64,000 nt of DNA from Rossellomorea aquimaris (GTDB taxonomy: Bacteria; Bacillota; Bacilli; Bacillales; Bacillaceae_B), in contig NZ_VTEX01000005.1 of the NCBI RefSeq assembly GCF_008180865.1, positions 395,713 to 459,712 on the forward strand. Reading direction: 5' to 3'. Numbering within the stretch: the first letter of the stretch is position 1; the number at the start of each line of letters is the position of its first letter. Under the pieces are notes generated by a model. That model ran no database searches, was not told where the DNA came from, and worked only from the letters and a program-made list of their open reading frames with translations. This document shows, piece by piece, positions 37,865 through 46,819 of this stretch. Made by a program: the position numbers and the translations under genes.

Positions 37865-37945
37865 TTCGGCTATATTATCGACTTTCCGATTATATCATCG
37901 ACTTTCCCCCATATATTATCGACTCTGCCTATTATATTATCAACT
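37865..37945. repeat. Phased TATATTATCGACT tandem repeat, 20-21 bp period, copy 1
   Basis: Units start at 37871, 37891, 37912 and 37933, each TATAT(T/C)ATC(G/A)ACT followed by TTTCC-like sequence. Located between the znuA terminator and ythA. Related units occur at 60955-61018 in the opposite orientation. Confidence 0.85.
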
Positions 37946-38079
37946 TACAAAAATCGACATTCCCCAACAGCATTTCAGATCAACAATCAAACTTTCTCCC
38001 CCTACTAAAAATCATGAATATTATTTTCCATTAAGTGGACAATAAGGAAATGTTAAAGACTAGTAAGGGAGACTTGAGA

Positions 38080-39438
38080 ATGGATGAATTAGTAATTGCT
38101 CGTTCCTTGTTTGGTACTACAATGGCCTTTCATATCATTTTTGCCACACTCGGAGTCGGTATTCCGTTAATGATTCTTGTTGCAGAAATTATGTATCAGC
38201 GGACGAATGATCTGGATTATTCCGTGATGGCAAAACGCTGGACGAAGGCGTTCGCCGTGCTGCTGGGGGTAGGTATTCCGACAGGGACGATTGCAGGTGT
38301 TCAATTGTCGCTCCTATGGCCAGGATTCATGGAGGTTATCGGGCGGGTGATGGCATTGCCTTTCCAAATCGAAATCTATGCCTTTTTTGTTGAAGCGTTA
38401 TTTATGTCTATTTATGTGTATGCGGCGAATCGGATCGCTCCCTGGATGAGAATCGTGAGTCTTGTCCTGGTCGCCATCGGTGGACTGGCTTCAGCTGTAT
38501 TAATCACAAATGTACATGCGTTTGAAGGGACACCTGCCGGATTTGAAATGGTGAACGGAGAAATCACCAACGTGGATCCTTGGAAAGCCTTCTTCAATCC
38601 AAGCTTTTTTGTTACTGCGGGCCATGTAGCATTATCTGCTTATGTAGTGGGATCGTTCACGATTGCTACAGTTTCCGCATTTAAGATGCTCCGCACATCA
38701 TTTGGGTCAAGGATTTATAAATTCCATCAAAAATCCCTTATGATTTGTTTATTAGTCGGAGGCGTCTTCTCCTTCTTCACGGCGATTAATGGTCATGAAT
38801 CGGCTCAAATGCTTCATAAGTATCAGCCTGAGAAACTGGCTGCAGCTGAAGGCTTGTTTGAGACCCAAACCCATGCACCACTTTCCATTGGAGGCTTCAC
38901 GGATCCTGTAGAGAGGGAAGTAAAATGGGGGATCGAAATCCCCTGGGCCTTGAGTTTCCTTGCCGGGAACAGCTTCGATACGGAAGTTATCGGCTTAAAC
39001 GACTTCCCTGAGGAATATTGGCCGCCTCTCTTCGTTCATACGTTATTCAACGCGATGGTGGGAATCGGCTCCCTGCTCATTTTACTTTCTCTCATTGCCT
39101 ACGTATGGAATAAATTATTGAAAAAAGACCGGTTCCCTAAATGGTTGATGTGGTCGTTTGTAGCCGGTGGCCCCCTATCGATCTTAGCCATCGAATTCGG
39201 ATGGATATTCGCTTGTACCGGCCGTCAGCCTTGGACAATTTACCGCATCCTCAGTACAGAGGACTCGGTTACCACGACGGGAAACTTGGCCGTATTGTTC
39301 GTTCTGTTCGTTTCGGTTTATGCGATATTGGCCGTGTCCGTCGTTCTTGTTCTCTTGTATTACTTCAAACGGAATCCGCCTGAAAAAGACATCAACAAAG
39401 CGGAAGGAAAGAATAAGGATATTCCTCTATCCACATAA
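38080..39438 (+). CDS. ythA: Cytochrome bd-type quinol oxidase subunit I (YthA/CydA)
   Basis: About 452 residues from the ATG at 38080 after AAGGGAGA. Nine or so membrane helices. The quinol and heme features include the N-terminal FGTTMAFHIIFATLG (heme b595 His), the GRQPW motif (CTGRQPWTIYRIL) and a short Q-loop. It oxidises menaquinol and reduces oxygen with subunit II. Gene pair matches ythAB, the second bd-like oxidase of B. subtilis. cydA is the alternative name. Confidence 0.93.
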   Translation: MDELVIARSLFGTTMAFHIIFATLGVGIPLMILVAEIMYQRTNDLDYSVMAKRWTKAFAVLLGVGIPTGTIAGVQLSLLWPGFMEVIGRVMALPFQIEIYAFFVEALFMSIYVYAANRIAPWMRIVSLVLVAIGGLASAVLITNVHAFEGTPAGFEMVNGEITNVDPWKAFFNPSFFVTAGHVALSAYVVGSFTIATVSAFKMLRTSFGSRIYKFHQKSLMICLLVGGVFSFFTAINGHESAQMLHKYQPEKLAAAEGLFETQTHAPLSIGGFTDPVEREVKWGIEIPWALSFLAGNSFDTEVIGLNDFPEEYWPPLFVHTLFNAMVGIGSLLILLSLIAYVWNKLLKKDRFPKWLMWSFVAGGPLSILAIEFGWIFACTGRQPWTIYRILSTEDSVTTTGNLAVLFVLFVSVYAILAVSVVLVLLYYFKRNPPEKDINKAEGKNKDIPLST

Positions 39439-39462
39439 CCAGCAAGAATTGGAGGTGAAGTT

Positions 39463-40494
39463 ATGACACAAGCATTGATTGCCATCACGATACTATGGGG
39501 ATTCGTCTTCATCTATGCCGTCATGGCAACGATGGATTTCGGGGCCGGCTTTTGGTCGATGATCTACATTAATCATGACAAAACAAAAGCAACCAATATT
39601 GCCAACCGGTATCTGTCACCAACCTGGGAGGTGACGAATACATTCATCGTTGCCCTGGTAGTCGCAGTGTATAGTATGTTTCCGGGTGCTGCTTATTCAT
39701 TAGGAACGGTGCTGCTCATCCCGGGAAGTTTAATTCTGCTGCTTCTTGCTCTTCGAAGTGCATTTCTGGTATTCTCTCACGTGGCAGATGATTACAGAAA
39801 GCCGCTGACCTATGTGACTGGAATTACAGGATTGTTGATTCCAGGTCTGCTTATCAGCGTACTTCCTATCTCTCACGGACCTTACATCGATTTTGAAGAC
39901 GGACAAACGCTTCTTCTGGGGAAGTTGTTTACGAGTCCGCATGAATATGCCTTCTTCGGATTTGCCGTTGCCAGTACGTTGTTCCTTTCATCTTTACTTC
40001 TTGCTGACTACTCCAAAGCTTCCAAGGAATTCGAAGCTTTTAAAGTGTATCGGCGAGATGCCATGATCATCGGTCCAATCTCTGTGGTAATGGCGTTCTT
40101 CATTATGTTCACCATGAAAAATGAAGCTTCATGGATCTATGAAAGAATGATGGAAGACCAGATTTTGTTATGGGTCTCTTTAATCGGCTTCCTGGTTGCC
40201 GGGGGAGCATTATTTCTCCCCACCAACAAAGAGGGTATGAAGGGAATGCCCCGTGTAGCTGTCATCGCCGTGACTTTTCAATATGTACTGGCAAGCTATG
40301 TATACGGTAAAGCACACCTGCCCTATATCATCTACCCGGAAGTCACGATCCAGTCCGGATTCACGGATCCCAACTCGTTTAAGGCTGTGTTCATCACCTA
40401 TATTGTCGGATTCATCATCCTGTTTCCCGGTTTTGTCTACTTTTGGAGTTTGTTTATGAATGATAAACGATATTTGAGGCAAAAAAGTGAATGA
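39463..40494 (+). CDS. ythB: Cytochrome bd-type quinol oxidase subunit II (YthB/CydB)
   Basis: 343 residues, 24 bases after ythA with TTGGAGGTGAAGTT upstream. About eight membrane helices; N-terminal MDFGAGFWSM motif and SPTWEVTNTFIV are typical for CydB family. Partner of ythA. No cydCD genes follow, so assembly factors would be elsewhere. Confidence 0.92.
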   Translation: MTQALIAITILWGFVFIYAVMATMDFGAGFWSMIYINHDKTKATNIANRYLSPTWEVTNTFIVALVVAVYSMFPGAAYSLGTVLLIPGSLILLLLALRSAFLVFSHVADDYRKPLTYVTGITGLLIPGLLISVLPISHGPYIDFEDGQTLLLGKLFTSPHEYAFFGFAVASTLFLSSLLLADYSKASKEFEAFKVYRRDAMIIGPISVVMAFFIMFTMKNEASWIYERMMEDQILLWVSLIGFLVAGGALFLPTNKEGMKGMPRVAVIAVTFQYVLASYVYGKAHLPYIIYPEVTIQSGFTDPNSFKAVFITYIVGFIILFPGFVYFWSLFMNDKRYLRQKSE

Positions 40495-40501
40495 CTGCAT
40501 T

Positions 40502-40530
40502 ATAGCTCCGAGACTCTCGGAGCTATTTTT
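40502..40530 (+). terminator. ythAB terminator
   Basis: ATAGCTCCGAG / CTCGGAGCTAT with a 3-base loop, then a T run. Confidence 0.9.
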
Positions 40531-40602
40531 CTTATCATTTGCTTATCCTTTCCCTTGGCCTTACACTAACGGTAGAAATTTGATTTGAAAGGATGATCCA
40601 TT

Positions 40603-41325
40603 GTGGCACAATCGATTAAAGGTAAAATCGCTTATATTACGGGTGCTGCCCGGGGAATCGGAAAAGCAACGACATTAGAGCTTGCACGAGAAGGAGTTCA
40701 TGTCGGTTTGATCGCACGTACACAAAGTACGCTGGAACAAGTGGCAGAGGAGGCAAGATCTCTTGGTGTGAAAGCCAGTGTGGCTGTAGCTGATATCTCA
40801 GATATAGAGCAAGTGGAAAAGGCAATTTCGAAACTAAAACATGAACTCGGACCAGCCGATATCCTGATCAATAATGCAGGTATTGGAACGTACGGCTCTT
40901 TTCTGGAAATCGATCCTGCAGATTGGAAGAGAACCTTTGAGGTCAATGTATTTGGAACGTATCATGTGACGCGTGCCGTCCTCCCTCAGCTTATCGAGAA
41001 AAACCGGGGAGACGTCATCACTATTTCATCCAGCAGCGGATTAAAAGGCACGGCAAAAAGCACGGCTTACAGTGGTTCGAAATTTGCCATTCAAGGGATG
41101 ACAGAAGCGTTGATGCAGGAAGTCCGTCCACATAATATCCGTGTCATGACTGTGAACCCAAGCCTGGTGGCAACGGATCTTACCTTTGGGGATAAGCTCG
41201 ATGAAGTGGACAAAGACAAATACATGCAGCCGGAGGATTTAGCGGAACATATGGTTTCTCAGCTAAAATTACACCCCCGTATCTTTATCAAGCAGTCTCT
41301 TCAGTGGGCGACGAATCCATTTTAA
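40603..41325 (+). CDS. SDR-family oxidoreductase (3-ketoacyl reductase-like)
   Basis: 240 residues, GTG start after AAAGGATG. Classical short-chain dehydrogenase: cofactor motif TGAARGIGKA, NNAG motif INNAGIG, catalytic Ser in TISSSSG and the YSGSK motif. Resembles FabG-like reductases of Bacillus but lies outside a fatty-acid locus, so the substrate is open. Monocistronic. Confidence 0.92.
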   Translation: MAQSIKGKIAYITGAARGIGKATTLELAREGVHVGLIARTQSTLEQVAEEARSLGVKASVAVADISDIEQVEKAISKLKHELGPADILINNAGIGTYGSFLEIDPADWKRTFEVNVFGTYHVTRAVLPQLIEKNRGDVITISSSSGLKGTAKSTAYSGSKFAIQGMTEALMQEVRPHNIRVMTVNPSLVATDLTFGDKLDEVDKDKYMQPEDLAEHMVSQLKLHPRIFIKQSLQWATNPF

Positions 41326-41332
41326 TAAACAT

Positions 41333-41368
41333 AAGGAAAAGCTCAGATTCAGCTCTGAGCTTTTCCTT
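41333..41368. terminator. Bidirectional terminator
   Basis: AAGGAAAAGCTCAGA / TCTGAGCTTTTCCTT between convergent genes. Confidence 0.9.
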
Positions 41369-41381
41369 TTCAACCTTATCT

Positions 41382-41753
41382 TTATCTGTGTTGATCCACA
41401 AGAATAGGATTGCCATCAGGATCTTCAATCGTGAAACTTGCAGGGCCTTCACTTGATTCATCTGCTTCAGTCAATATTTTTACCCCTTGTTCTTTCAGCT
41501 GCTTTTGAAGATCCCGAATGTCCGTAAATGAATCAAGATTTTCGGCATTTTGGTTCCAACCTGGATTAAAGGTCAGGATGTTCTTGTCAAACATACCTTC
41601 GAACAGGCCGATAACAGTACTTCCATTCTTCATGATAAGCCAATTTTGGGCCATTTCCCCTCCCAAAGTTTGAAATCCAAGTTTTTCATAAAATGCTTTT
41701 GATTTATTAATGTCTTTAACACTTAAGCTTACAGAAAATGCACCTAGTTTCAT
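41382..41753 (-). CDS. VOC/glyoxalase-fold protein
   Basis: 123 residues with AAGGAGGAATT upstream. Vicinal-oxygen-chelate fold: VSLSVKDINKSKAFYEKLGFQ at the N-terminus and FTIEDPDGNPILVDQH at the end. Metal site and substrate are not clear; such single-gene members are often resistance or metabolic enzymes of unknown role. Confidence 0.88.
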   Translation of the reverse strand: MKLGAFSVSLSVKDINKSKAFYEKLGFQTLGGEMAQNWLIMKNGSTVIGLFEGMFDKNILTFNPGWNQNAENLDSFTDIRDLQKQLKEQGVKILTEADESSEGPASFTIEDPDGNPILVDQHR

Positions 41754-41853
41754 AATTCCTCCTTAATAGTAATGAAGATTTAATTCATAGGTTAAGTATA
41801 GATCCGGTTTTGGGAAAATACAACATTCACCATTTTTGTTTACAACCCACGCT

Positions 41854-42306
41854 TTAATCTTCTATATATTTTTCTTTAAGAACATCCGTACCGATCCCGC
41901 CTCCTATCATTAAAATCAACGGTCCAAAGTTCCATATAATCGCATTTCCAATCAAAGGTATATCAAAAGCAGTAAATTTATTAACAAGAAAAATTCCTAT
42001 TTTTGCCAACAATAAAACAACACCAATTAAAAATAGTAATTCAAACATCGACTTTAGTTTTGGATGCGCCAATTGCTTACTATCCTTGATTACTTTCTCT
42101 GTCAATTCCTCATCACTCCTTAATAATTCATCGATTGTCACTCCGAATAGATCACTTACTTTAATGATGATTTCAATACTTGGATAATTCTGACCAGTCT
42201 CCCACTTAGAAACCGATTGCCGACTGACAAAAAGCCTTTCTGCTAATTCTTCCTGTGACCAGCCTCTACTCTTTCTCTCACTTTTTAACTTCTCTCCAAA
42301 GATCAT
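41854..42306 (-). CDS. XRE-family regulator with C-terminal membrane helices
   Basis: About 150 residues. The ATG at 42306, nine bases after AAAGGTG, is preferred to a GTG at 42318. Residues 1-65 form a helix-turn-helix (KLKSERKSRGWSQEELAERLFVSRQSVSKWETGQNYPSI). The C-terminal half has two hydrophobic helices (FELLFLIGVVLLLAKIGIFLV and AIIWNFGPLILMIGGGI), so it is a membrane-anchored regulator. Targets unknown; possibly itself or the neighbouring VOC gene. Confidence 0.88.
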   Translation of the reverse strand: MIFGEKLKSERKSRGWSQEELAERLFVSRQSVSKWETGQNYPSIEIIIKVSDLFGVTIDELLRSDEELTEKVIKDSKQLAHPKLKSMFELLFLIGVVLLLAKIGIFLVNKFTAFDIPLIGNAIIWNFGPLILMIGGGIGTDVLKEKYIED

Positions 42307-42433
42307 TCTACCAATCACCTTTCATTCATCTACCATTCATTATTTCCATCACTATGTAAAAAGTAAAGATAACCTTGGTTGCACTGCACCGCAACTACTG
42401 GTTGCCACCTTTAATCATTCAATCGAACGAGAA

Positions 42434-42463
42434 ATAAGCAGGATCCAGATGGAACCTGCTTAT
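42434..42463 (-). terminator. men operon terminator
   Basis: ATAAGCAGG / CCTGCTTAT stem downstream of menC; T-rich on the minus strand. Confidence 0.6.
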
Positions 42464-42493
42464 AGATAAATTCTTTTTTTTGATCGAGGGTAA

Positions 42494-43600
42494 TTACTGG
42501 TTAAACATTTCTTTACCTATTGTCACATGACCTAATCGTTTTCTGTTCAACTCCACACCTATCCCAGGACCATCCAAGCGTTCCGCCACACCATTTTTCA
42601 CAACGATAGGAGAAGTGATGATATCTTCTTCCCAATATTTCGAGGAAGAGGATATATCACCGGGAATCGAGAAGCCCTCGAGAGTGGCAAGGGCCAGATT
42701 ATGAGCCCTGGAAACCCCAAACTCGATCATGCCCCCACACCATACTTTGATGTAATTCTCCTGGCACAACCGGTAGATTTCCAAAGCACTTGTGTACCCT
42801 CCGACTCTGCCAAGCTTGATATTGACAACTCCGCAGCTATTTAAATAGATGGCACTCTTCATATCATGAGTGGTTACGATGCTCTCATCCAAACAAATCG
42901 GGGTCTGCAACTCTTTTTGTAAAAGAGAGTGTTCCACTAAATCGTCAACTCCCAAAGGCTGTTCGATCATCTCCAGCCCATACGCATCCAATGCCTGTAG
43001 TTGGGCTTTGTCTTCAAGGGAGTATGCTGAATTGGCATCAGCCAATAGCGTAAGAGAAGGAAAATGGTCCCTCAACTCTTTCACAATCTCCACATCCGCT
43101 CCAGGAGAGATTTTCAGCTTTATGCGTTGATATCCTTCTTGCACAAGTTCTTCAGCCTGATGGATCATCTCTTTCACGGAGTCGGCCCCCACAACGGCGC
43201 CAGCAAGAATTTCAGCACGCGTCCCCCCTATCATCTCCCAGAGAGGAACGCTATGCTGTCTGGCATAGAGATCCCACAAAGCCATTTCAAGTGCAGCCTT
43301 CGCCATTGAATTCCCCCTTACAGCTTCGAATCTTCTTCCGATTTCTTTAGGGTGTTTAAATGGGTGGCTGTTCATTAAAGGAATTAATACATCTTTGATC
43401 ATATGATAGGATGTTTTCACGGTTTCTTCTGTATACCACGGTGTGGAAAAAGCAACTCCCTCTCCCAGCCCAATCAATCCGTCGGCATCCTGAATCTCTA
43501 CGATGATCCCTTCCCGTTTTTCAACCGTTTGTAGATGTGTCACAAATGGCTTTTTCAAATGCATCGATATGATGTGTAGGGTAATGGATTTAATCTTCAT
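42494..43600 (-). CDS. menC: o-Succinylbenzoate synthase
   Basis: About 368 residues from the ATG at 43600, 10 bases after AAAGGG; an ATG at 43606 is an alternative. Enolase superfamily: the catalytic lysine pair in QRIKLKISPG, metal ligands in LLADANSAY, IEQPLG and CLDESI, and the C-terminal lysine in NIKLGRVGG. Dehydrates SHCHC to o-succinylbenzoate. It overlaps menE and is last in the operon. Confidence 0.95.
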   Translation of the reverse strand: MKIKSITLHIISMHLKKPFVTHLQTVEKREGIIVEIQDADGLIGLGEGVAFSTPWYTEETVKTSYHMIKDVLIPLMNSHPFKHPKEIGRRFEAVRGNSMAKAALEMALWDLYARQHSVPLWEMIGGTRAEILAGAVVGADSVKEMIHQAEELVQEGYQRIKLKISPGADVEIVKELRDHFPSLTLLADANSAYSLEDKAQLQALDAYGLEMIEQPLGVDDLVEHSLLQKELQTPICLDESIVTTHDMKSAIYLNSCGVVNIKLGRVGGYTSALEIYRLCQENYIKVWCGGMIEFGVSRAHNLALATLEGFSIPGDISSSSKYWEEDIITSPIVVKNGVAERLDGPGIGVELNRKRLGHVTIGKEMFNQ

Positions 43601-45080
43601 CGGCATACAGCCCTTTTTCCCATTGATCCCGTAACACTCTTCTCAGCAGCTTGTTCGAGGCATTTCGTGGTAACTCATCTACTTGGATTATTTTTTTCGG
43701 CTGTTTATATGATGCCAGATTATCGGAGCAGTAGTTTAAGATCTCTTCTTTTGTAAGACGCTCTTTGTTAACGATGAACGCACAGGGAATTTGTCCCCAT
43801 GTGTCATTTGGAATTCCAACCACCCCGGCATCCTTTACTCCCTCACAGCCCAACAGCACACTTTCAATTTCGGCAGGATACACATTTTCTCCCCCGGAAA
43901 TGATGAGGTCTGATCGCCGGTCCAATACAAATAAGAACCCATCTTCATCTACAAAGCCGATATCCCCAGTATGAAACCAGCCATCTTCAAAGCTCTTCGC
44001 ATTGGCTTCCTCTCTTTGGTAATATCCGGTCGTCACATTCGGGCCTTTCACAAGAATTTCACCCTCTTGATTTGCTTGAGCTGCACCCTTTTCATTCTTG
44101 ATTCTTAATTCTGAAGGAAAGAGTGGTTTACCCGCTGACCCCAGCTTCGTCATACTATATTCAGGTGATAACGTCACGATTTGAGAAGCCGTTTCCGTCA
44201 TTCCATATGTTTGAAAGACGGGCACTCCCTTATCCTTACAAGCCTGAAGTAAAGGAAGTGGTGCAGGTCCGCCCCCTAACAGCATACAGCGGAAATTCGG
44301 GTGATACGTTCGGTTCCCTGCATCGTTCATCAAACGCTGAAGCATATTGCTTACAACCGACATGATTGTGACCCTTCCACTTTCAAGCTCATGATTGATG
44401 GTCTCGACGTCGAAGGTTTCAAACAGTCGTACCTTCATTCCATAAATCACACTTCTCATAAGGATCGAATATCCGCTTATATGAAAGAGAGGAACCGAGC
44501 AAAGCCAGGCATCATTTTCACTTATTCCGAGATTCAAAGAAGATCCAATGGCACTCCACCAATGGTTTCCATACGATTGAAGGACTCCTTTGGGTGCTCC
44601 GGTCGTACCAGATGTGTACATAACCGAGCATGCTTGGTCTAACTGAAAATAATCCTTTACTTTAAAGCGTGTAGGGGCTGTTTGCAGCAATTGAGAAAAT
44701 GGTATTCCATCAACGTGTTCCCCTAAAAAAGACAGCTTCCCCTCAAACTCATCGTCATAAATGACCGTCGTTAACTCCATATCCTGTATTTGAAAAGATA
44801 ATTCATTCGAACTCAGTTTGTTGTTTAATAATACAGTCGTGAATCCAAGCTGTTGAATGGCATGAACGACCAACACAGATTCCACTTTATTTTTTATCAT
44901 GAGTCCCACAAATGGTTGGTTGGAAGATTTCACTATGGTATGAAGCTGCTCACCGATGTAAATTGATTTTTCCCAGAGCTCTCCGAAGGTATACTCCACA
45001 TCACCATTACTTATTGCCATTCGATCAGGGGTTAAGAACGCTCTTTGTTTTAGCCAATTAGGCAGTTGCTGTGTAGTCAT
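43590..45080 (-). CDS. menE: o-Succinylbenzoate-CoA ligase
   Basis: About 496 residues. ATG at 45080 (MTTQQLPNW) has GGAG nine bases upstream; the ATG at 45095 touches AAGGA. Acyl-adenylate family: SVMYTSGTTGAPKGV, YGMTETAS, GWFHTGDIG and the C-terminal lysine region LPRNASNKLLRR. Activates OSB with ATP and CoA. Preceded by a hairpin that follows menB. Confidence 0.96.
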   Translation of the reverse strand: MTTQQLPNWLKQRAFLTPDRMAISNGDVEYTFGELWEKSIYIGEQLHTIVKSSNQPFVGLMIKNKVESVLVVHAIQQLGFTTVLLNNKLSSNELSFQIQDMELTTVIYDDEFEGKLSFLGEHVDGIPFSQLLQTAPTRFKVKDYFQLDQACSVMYTSGTTGAPKGVLQSYGNHWWSAIGSSLNLGISENDAWLCSVPLFHISGYSILMRSVIYGMKVRLFETFDVETINHELESGRVTIMSVVSNMLQRLMNDAGNRTYHPNFRCMLLGGGPAPLPLLQACKDKGVPVFQTYGMTETASQIVTLSPEYSMTKLGSAGKPLFPSELRIKNEKGAAQANQEGEILVKGPNVTTGYYQREEANAKSFEDGWFHTGDIGFVDEDGFLFVLDRRSDLIISGGENVYPAEIESVLLGCEGVKDAGVVGIPNDTWGQIPCAFIVNKERLTKEEILNYCSDNLASYKQPKKIIQVDELPRNASNKLLRRVLRDQWEKGLYADED

Positions 45081-45130
45081 CCCGTCATTCTCCATTCCTT
45101 TCTTGTTTGTGCTTTTTATAACCTTTATTT

Positions 45131-45168
45131 AAAAAAGCCCGACGAATCCATAAAGATTCATCAGGCCA
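45131..45168 (-). terminator. Internal terminator between menB and menE
   Basis: GCC-GA-GAATC / GATTC-TC-GGC stem and T6 on the minus strand. It can reduce menE-menC relative to the upstream genes. Confidence 0.65.
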
Positions 45169-45175
45169 CCTTAGA

Positions 45176-45994
45176 TCAAGGGAAACGAGGGAATTGTCCA
45201 AAGTCCGGTTTACGCTTTTCTTTGAATGCGTCGCGGCCTTCCTTGGCTTCTTCCGTTGTGTAGTATAGAAGTGTAGCGTCTCCTGCAAGTTGTTGCAGAC
45301 CCGCTAATCCATCTGTATCTGCGTTGAATGAAGCTTTTAAGAAACGAAGGGCAGTCGGACTTTTTTCAAGCATTTCTGATGCCCACTGAACCGTTTCCGT
45401 TTCAAGCTGCTCATATGGAACGACTGTATTGACAAGACCCATTTCAAGCGCTTCTTGTGCGTTATACTGACGGCATAGGTACCAGATTTCCTTTGCTTTC
45501 TTGTGACCGACGATGCGTGCAAGATATCCTGCACCGTATCCGGCGTCAAAGCTACCTACCTTAGGACCAGTTTGTCCGAAGATTGCATTGTCAGCAGCAA
45601 TCGTAATATCACATACGACATGAAGGACATGTCCTCCTCCGATGGCATAACCTGCTACCATTGCGATGACCGGCTTAGGGATCACTCGGATCAGGCGCTG
45701 TAAGTCCAGTACATTCAGTCGCGGAATTTCATCTTCCCCGACGTATCCGCCATGTCCCCGTACTCTTTGGTCTCCACCTGAACAGAATGCCTTTTCTCCA
45801 GCACCTGTTAAAACGATGACACCGACTTTGGAATCGTCACGTGCATATGCAAATGCATCGATTAATTCCATTACAGTTTTAGGACGAAAAGCGTTGCGAA
45901 CTTCTGGTCGATTGATCGTGATTTTTGCGATCCCATTGTATGTTTCGTACAAAATATCTTCGTAGTTTCTTTCTGAAACCCATTCAAAAGCCAT
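45176..45994 (-). CDS. menB: 1,4-Dihydroxy-2-naphthoyl-CoA synthase
   Basis: 272 residues with AAAGGAGGAAC upstream. Crotonase fold with the MenB markers [27 protein letters not shown] and [12 protein letters not shown]. Closes the second ring of the naphthoquinone. Highly conserved length and sequence. Confidence 0.98.
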   Translation of the reverse strand: MAFEWVSERNYEDILYETYNGIAKITINRPEVRNAFRPKTVMELIDAFAYARDDSKVGVIVLTGAGEKAFCSGGDQRVRGHGGYVGEDEIPRLNVLDLQRLIRVIPKPVIAMVAGYAIGGGHVLHVVCDITIAADNAIFGQTGPKVGSFDAGYGAGYLARIVGHKKAKEIWYLCRQYNAQEALEMGLVNTVVPYEQLETETVQWASEMLEKSPTALRFLKASFNADTDGLAGLQQLAGDATLLYYTTEEAKEGRDAFKEKRKPDFGQFPRFP

Positions 45995-46009
45995 TGGTTT
46001 GTTCCTCCT

Positions 46010-46819
46010 TTATGTAGTTAACAGTAGATCCTCTATTATTGTACCAAACTTTCGCGGTTCTTCCACATGAATTGCATGACCTGTGTTAGAAATTGTCATG
46101 ATTTGAAAGTCCGGATTGATTTTTTTCATTTCTTCCGCAATATGAACAAACTTATGATCCAGCTCACCTACAAGTAAATGGACTGGAAGAGATAGCTGAC
46201 CAAGCTTGTCCCACCATGAGGTTTGAGCCCCTGTCCCCATTCCTTTCAAGCTATTTGATAAGCCTAAAGGAGACTGACTCAGGCGCTGCTTACGAATCTC
46301 GGCACGCTCATCTTCAGTAAGTCTTTTTTGAGAAGCAAACAAAGGGATCTCCTCCCAAAGGTCGACAAATGCTTCCATTCCTTCTCTCATGATCCGGTCG
46401 GCTAACGCATGGTCTTTTTTCCGCCGTTCCACTCTTTCTTCACCCGTTTTCAATCCGGGAGAGGCACTTTCAAGAATCAAAGTCTTCACCTTTTGAGGAT
46501 AGCTCATGGTGAAGTGAAGGGCCGTCCGACCTCCCATAGAATAGCCGATCAAGATCGCCTCGTCCACTTCAAGTACAGACAAAATGGAATCAAGATCACT
46601 TGATACATGATCCATTGTATATCTTGATGGATCTTCAGGGGATTCTGTGCGGCCATGACCAATCAAATCAATGGTTATGCACCTATACGCAATAGATAAC
46701 TGATCGGTGATTTCTGACCATGTTGTCGTATCCCCGGTAAAACCATGAAGAAAAACCAAAGGCTCTCCTTCTCCTTTAACTTCTACAAAATAGCGAATAT
46801 CATTCACTTGCAGGATCAA
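46010..46819 (-). CDS. menH: SHCHC synthase MenH (alpha/beta hydrolase)
   Basis: 269 residues. TTG start overlapping the menD stop (TTGA). Catalytic triad: Ser in GYSMGG, Asp in VGELDHKF, His in SNTGHAIHVEEP; oxyanion motif LHGFTGDTTTW. Eliminates pyruvate from SEPHCHC. Called ytxM in B. subtilis. Between menD and menB, as expected. Confidence 0.93.
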   Translation of the reverse strand: MILQVNDIRYFVEVKGEGEPLVFLHGFTGDTTTWSEITDQLSIAYRCITIDLIGHGRTESPEDPSRYTMDHVSSDLDSILSVLEVDEAILIGYSMGGRTALHFTMSYPQKVKTLILESASPGLKTGEERVERRKKDHALADRIMREGMEAFVDLWEEIPLFASQKRLTEDERAEIRKQRLSQSPLGLSNSLKGMGTGAQTSWWDKLGQLSLPVHLLVGELDHKFVHIAEEMKKINPDFQIMTISNTGHAIHVEEPRKFGTIIEDLLLTT

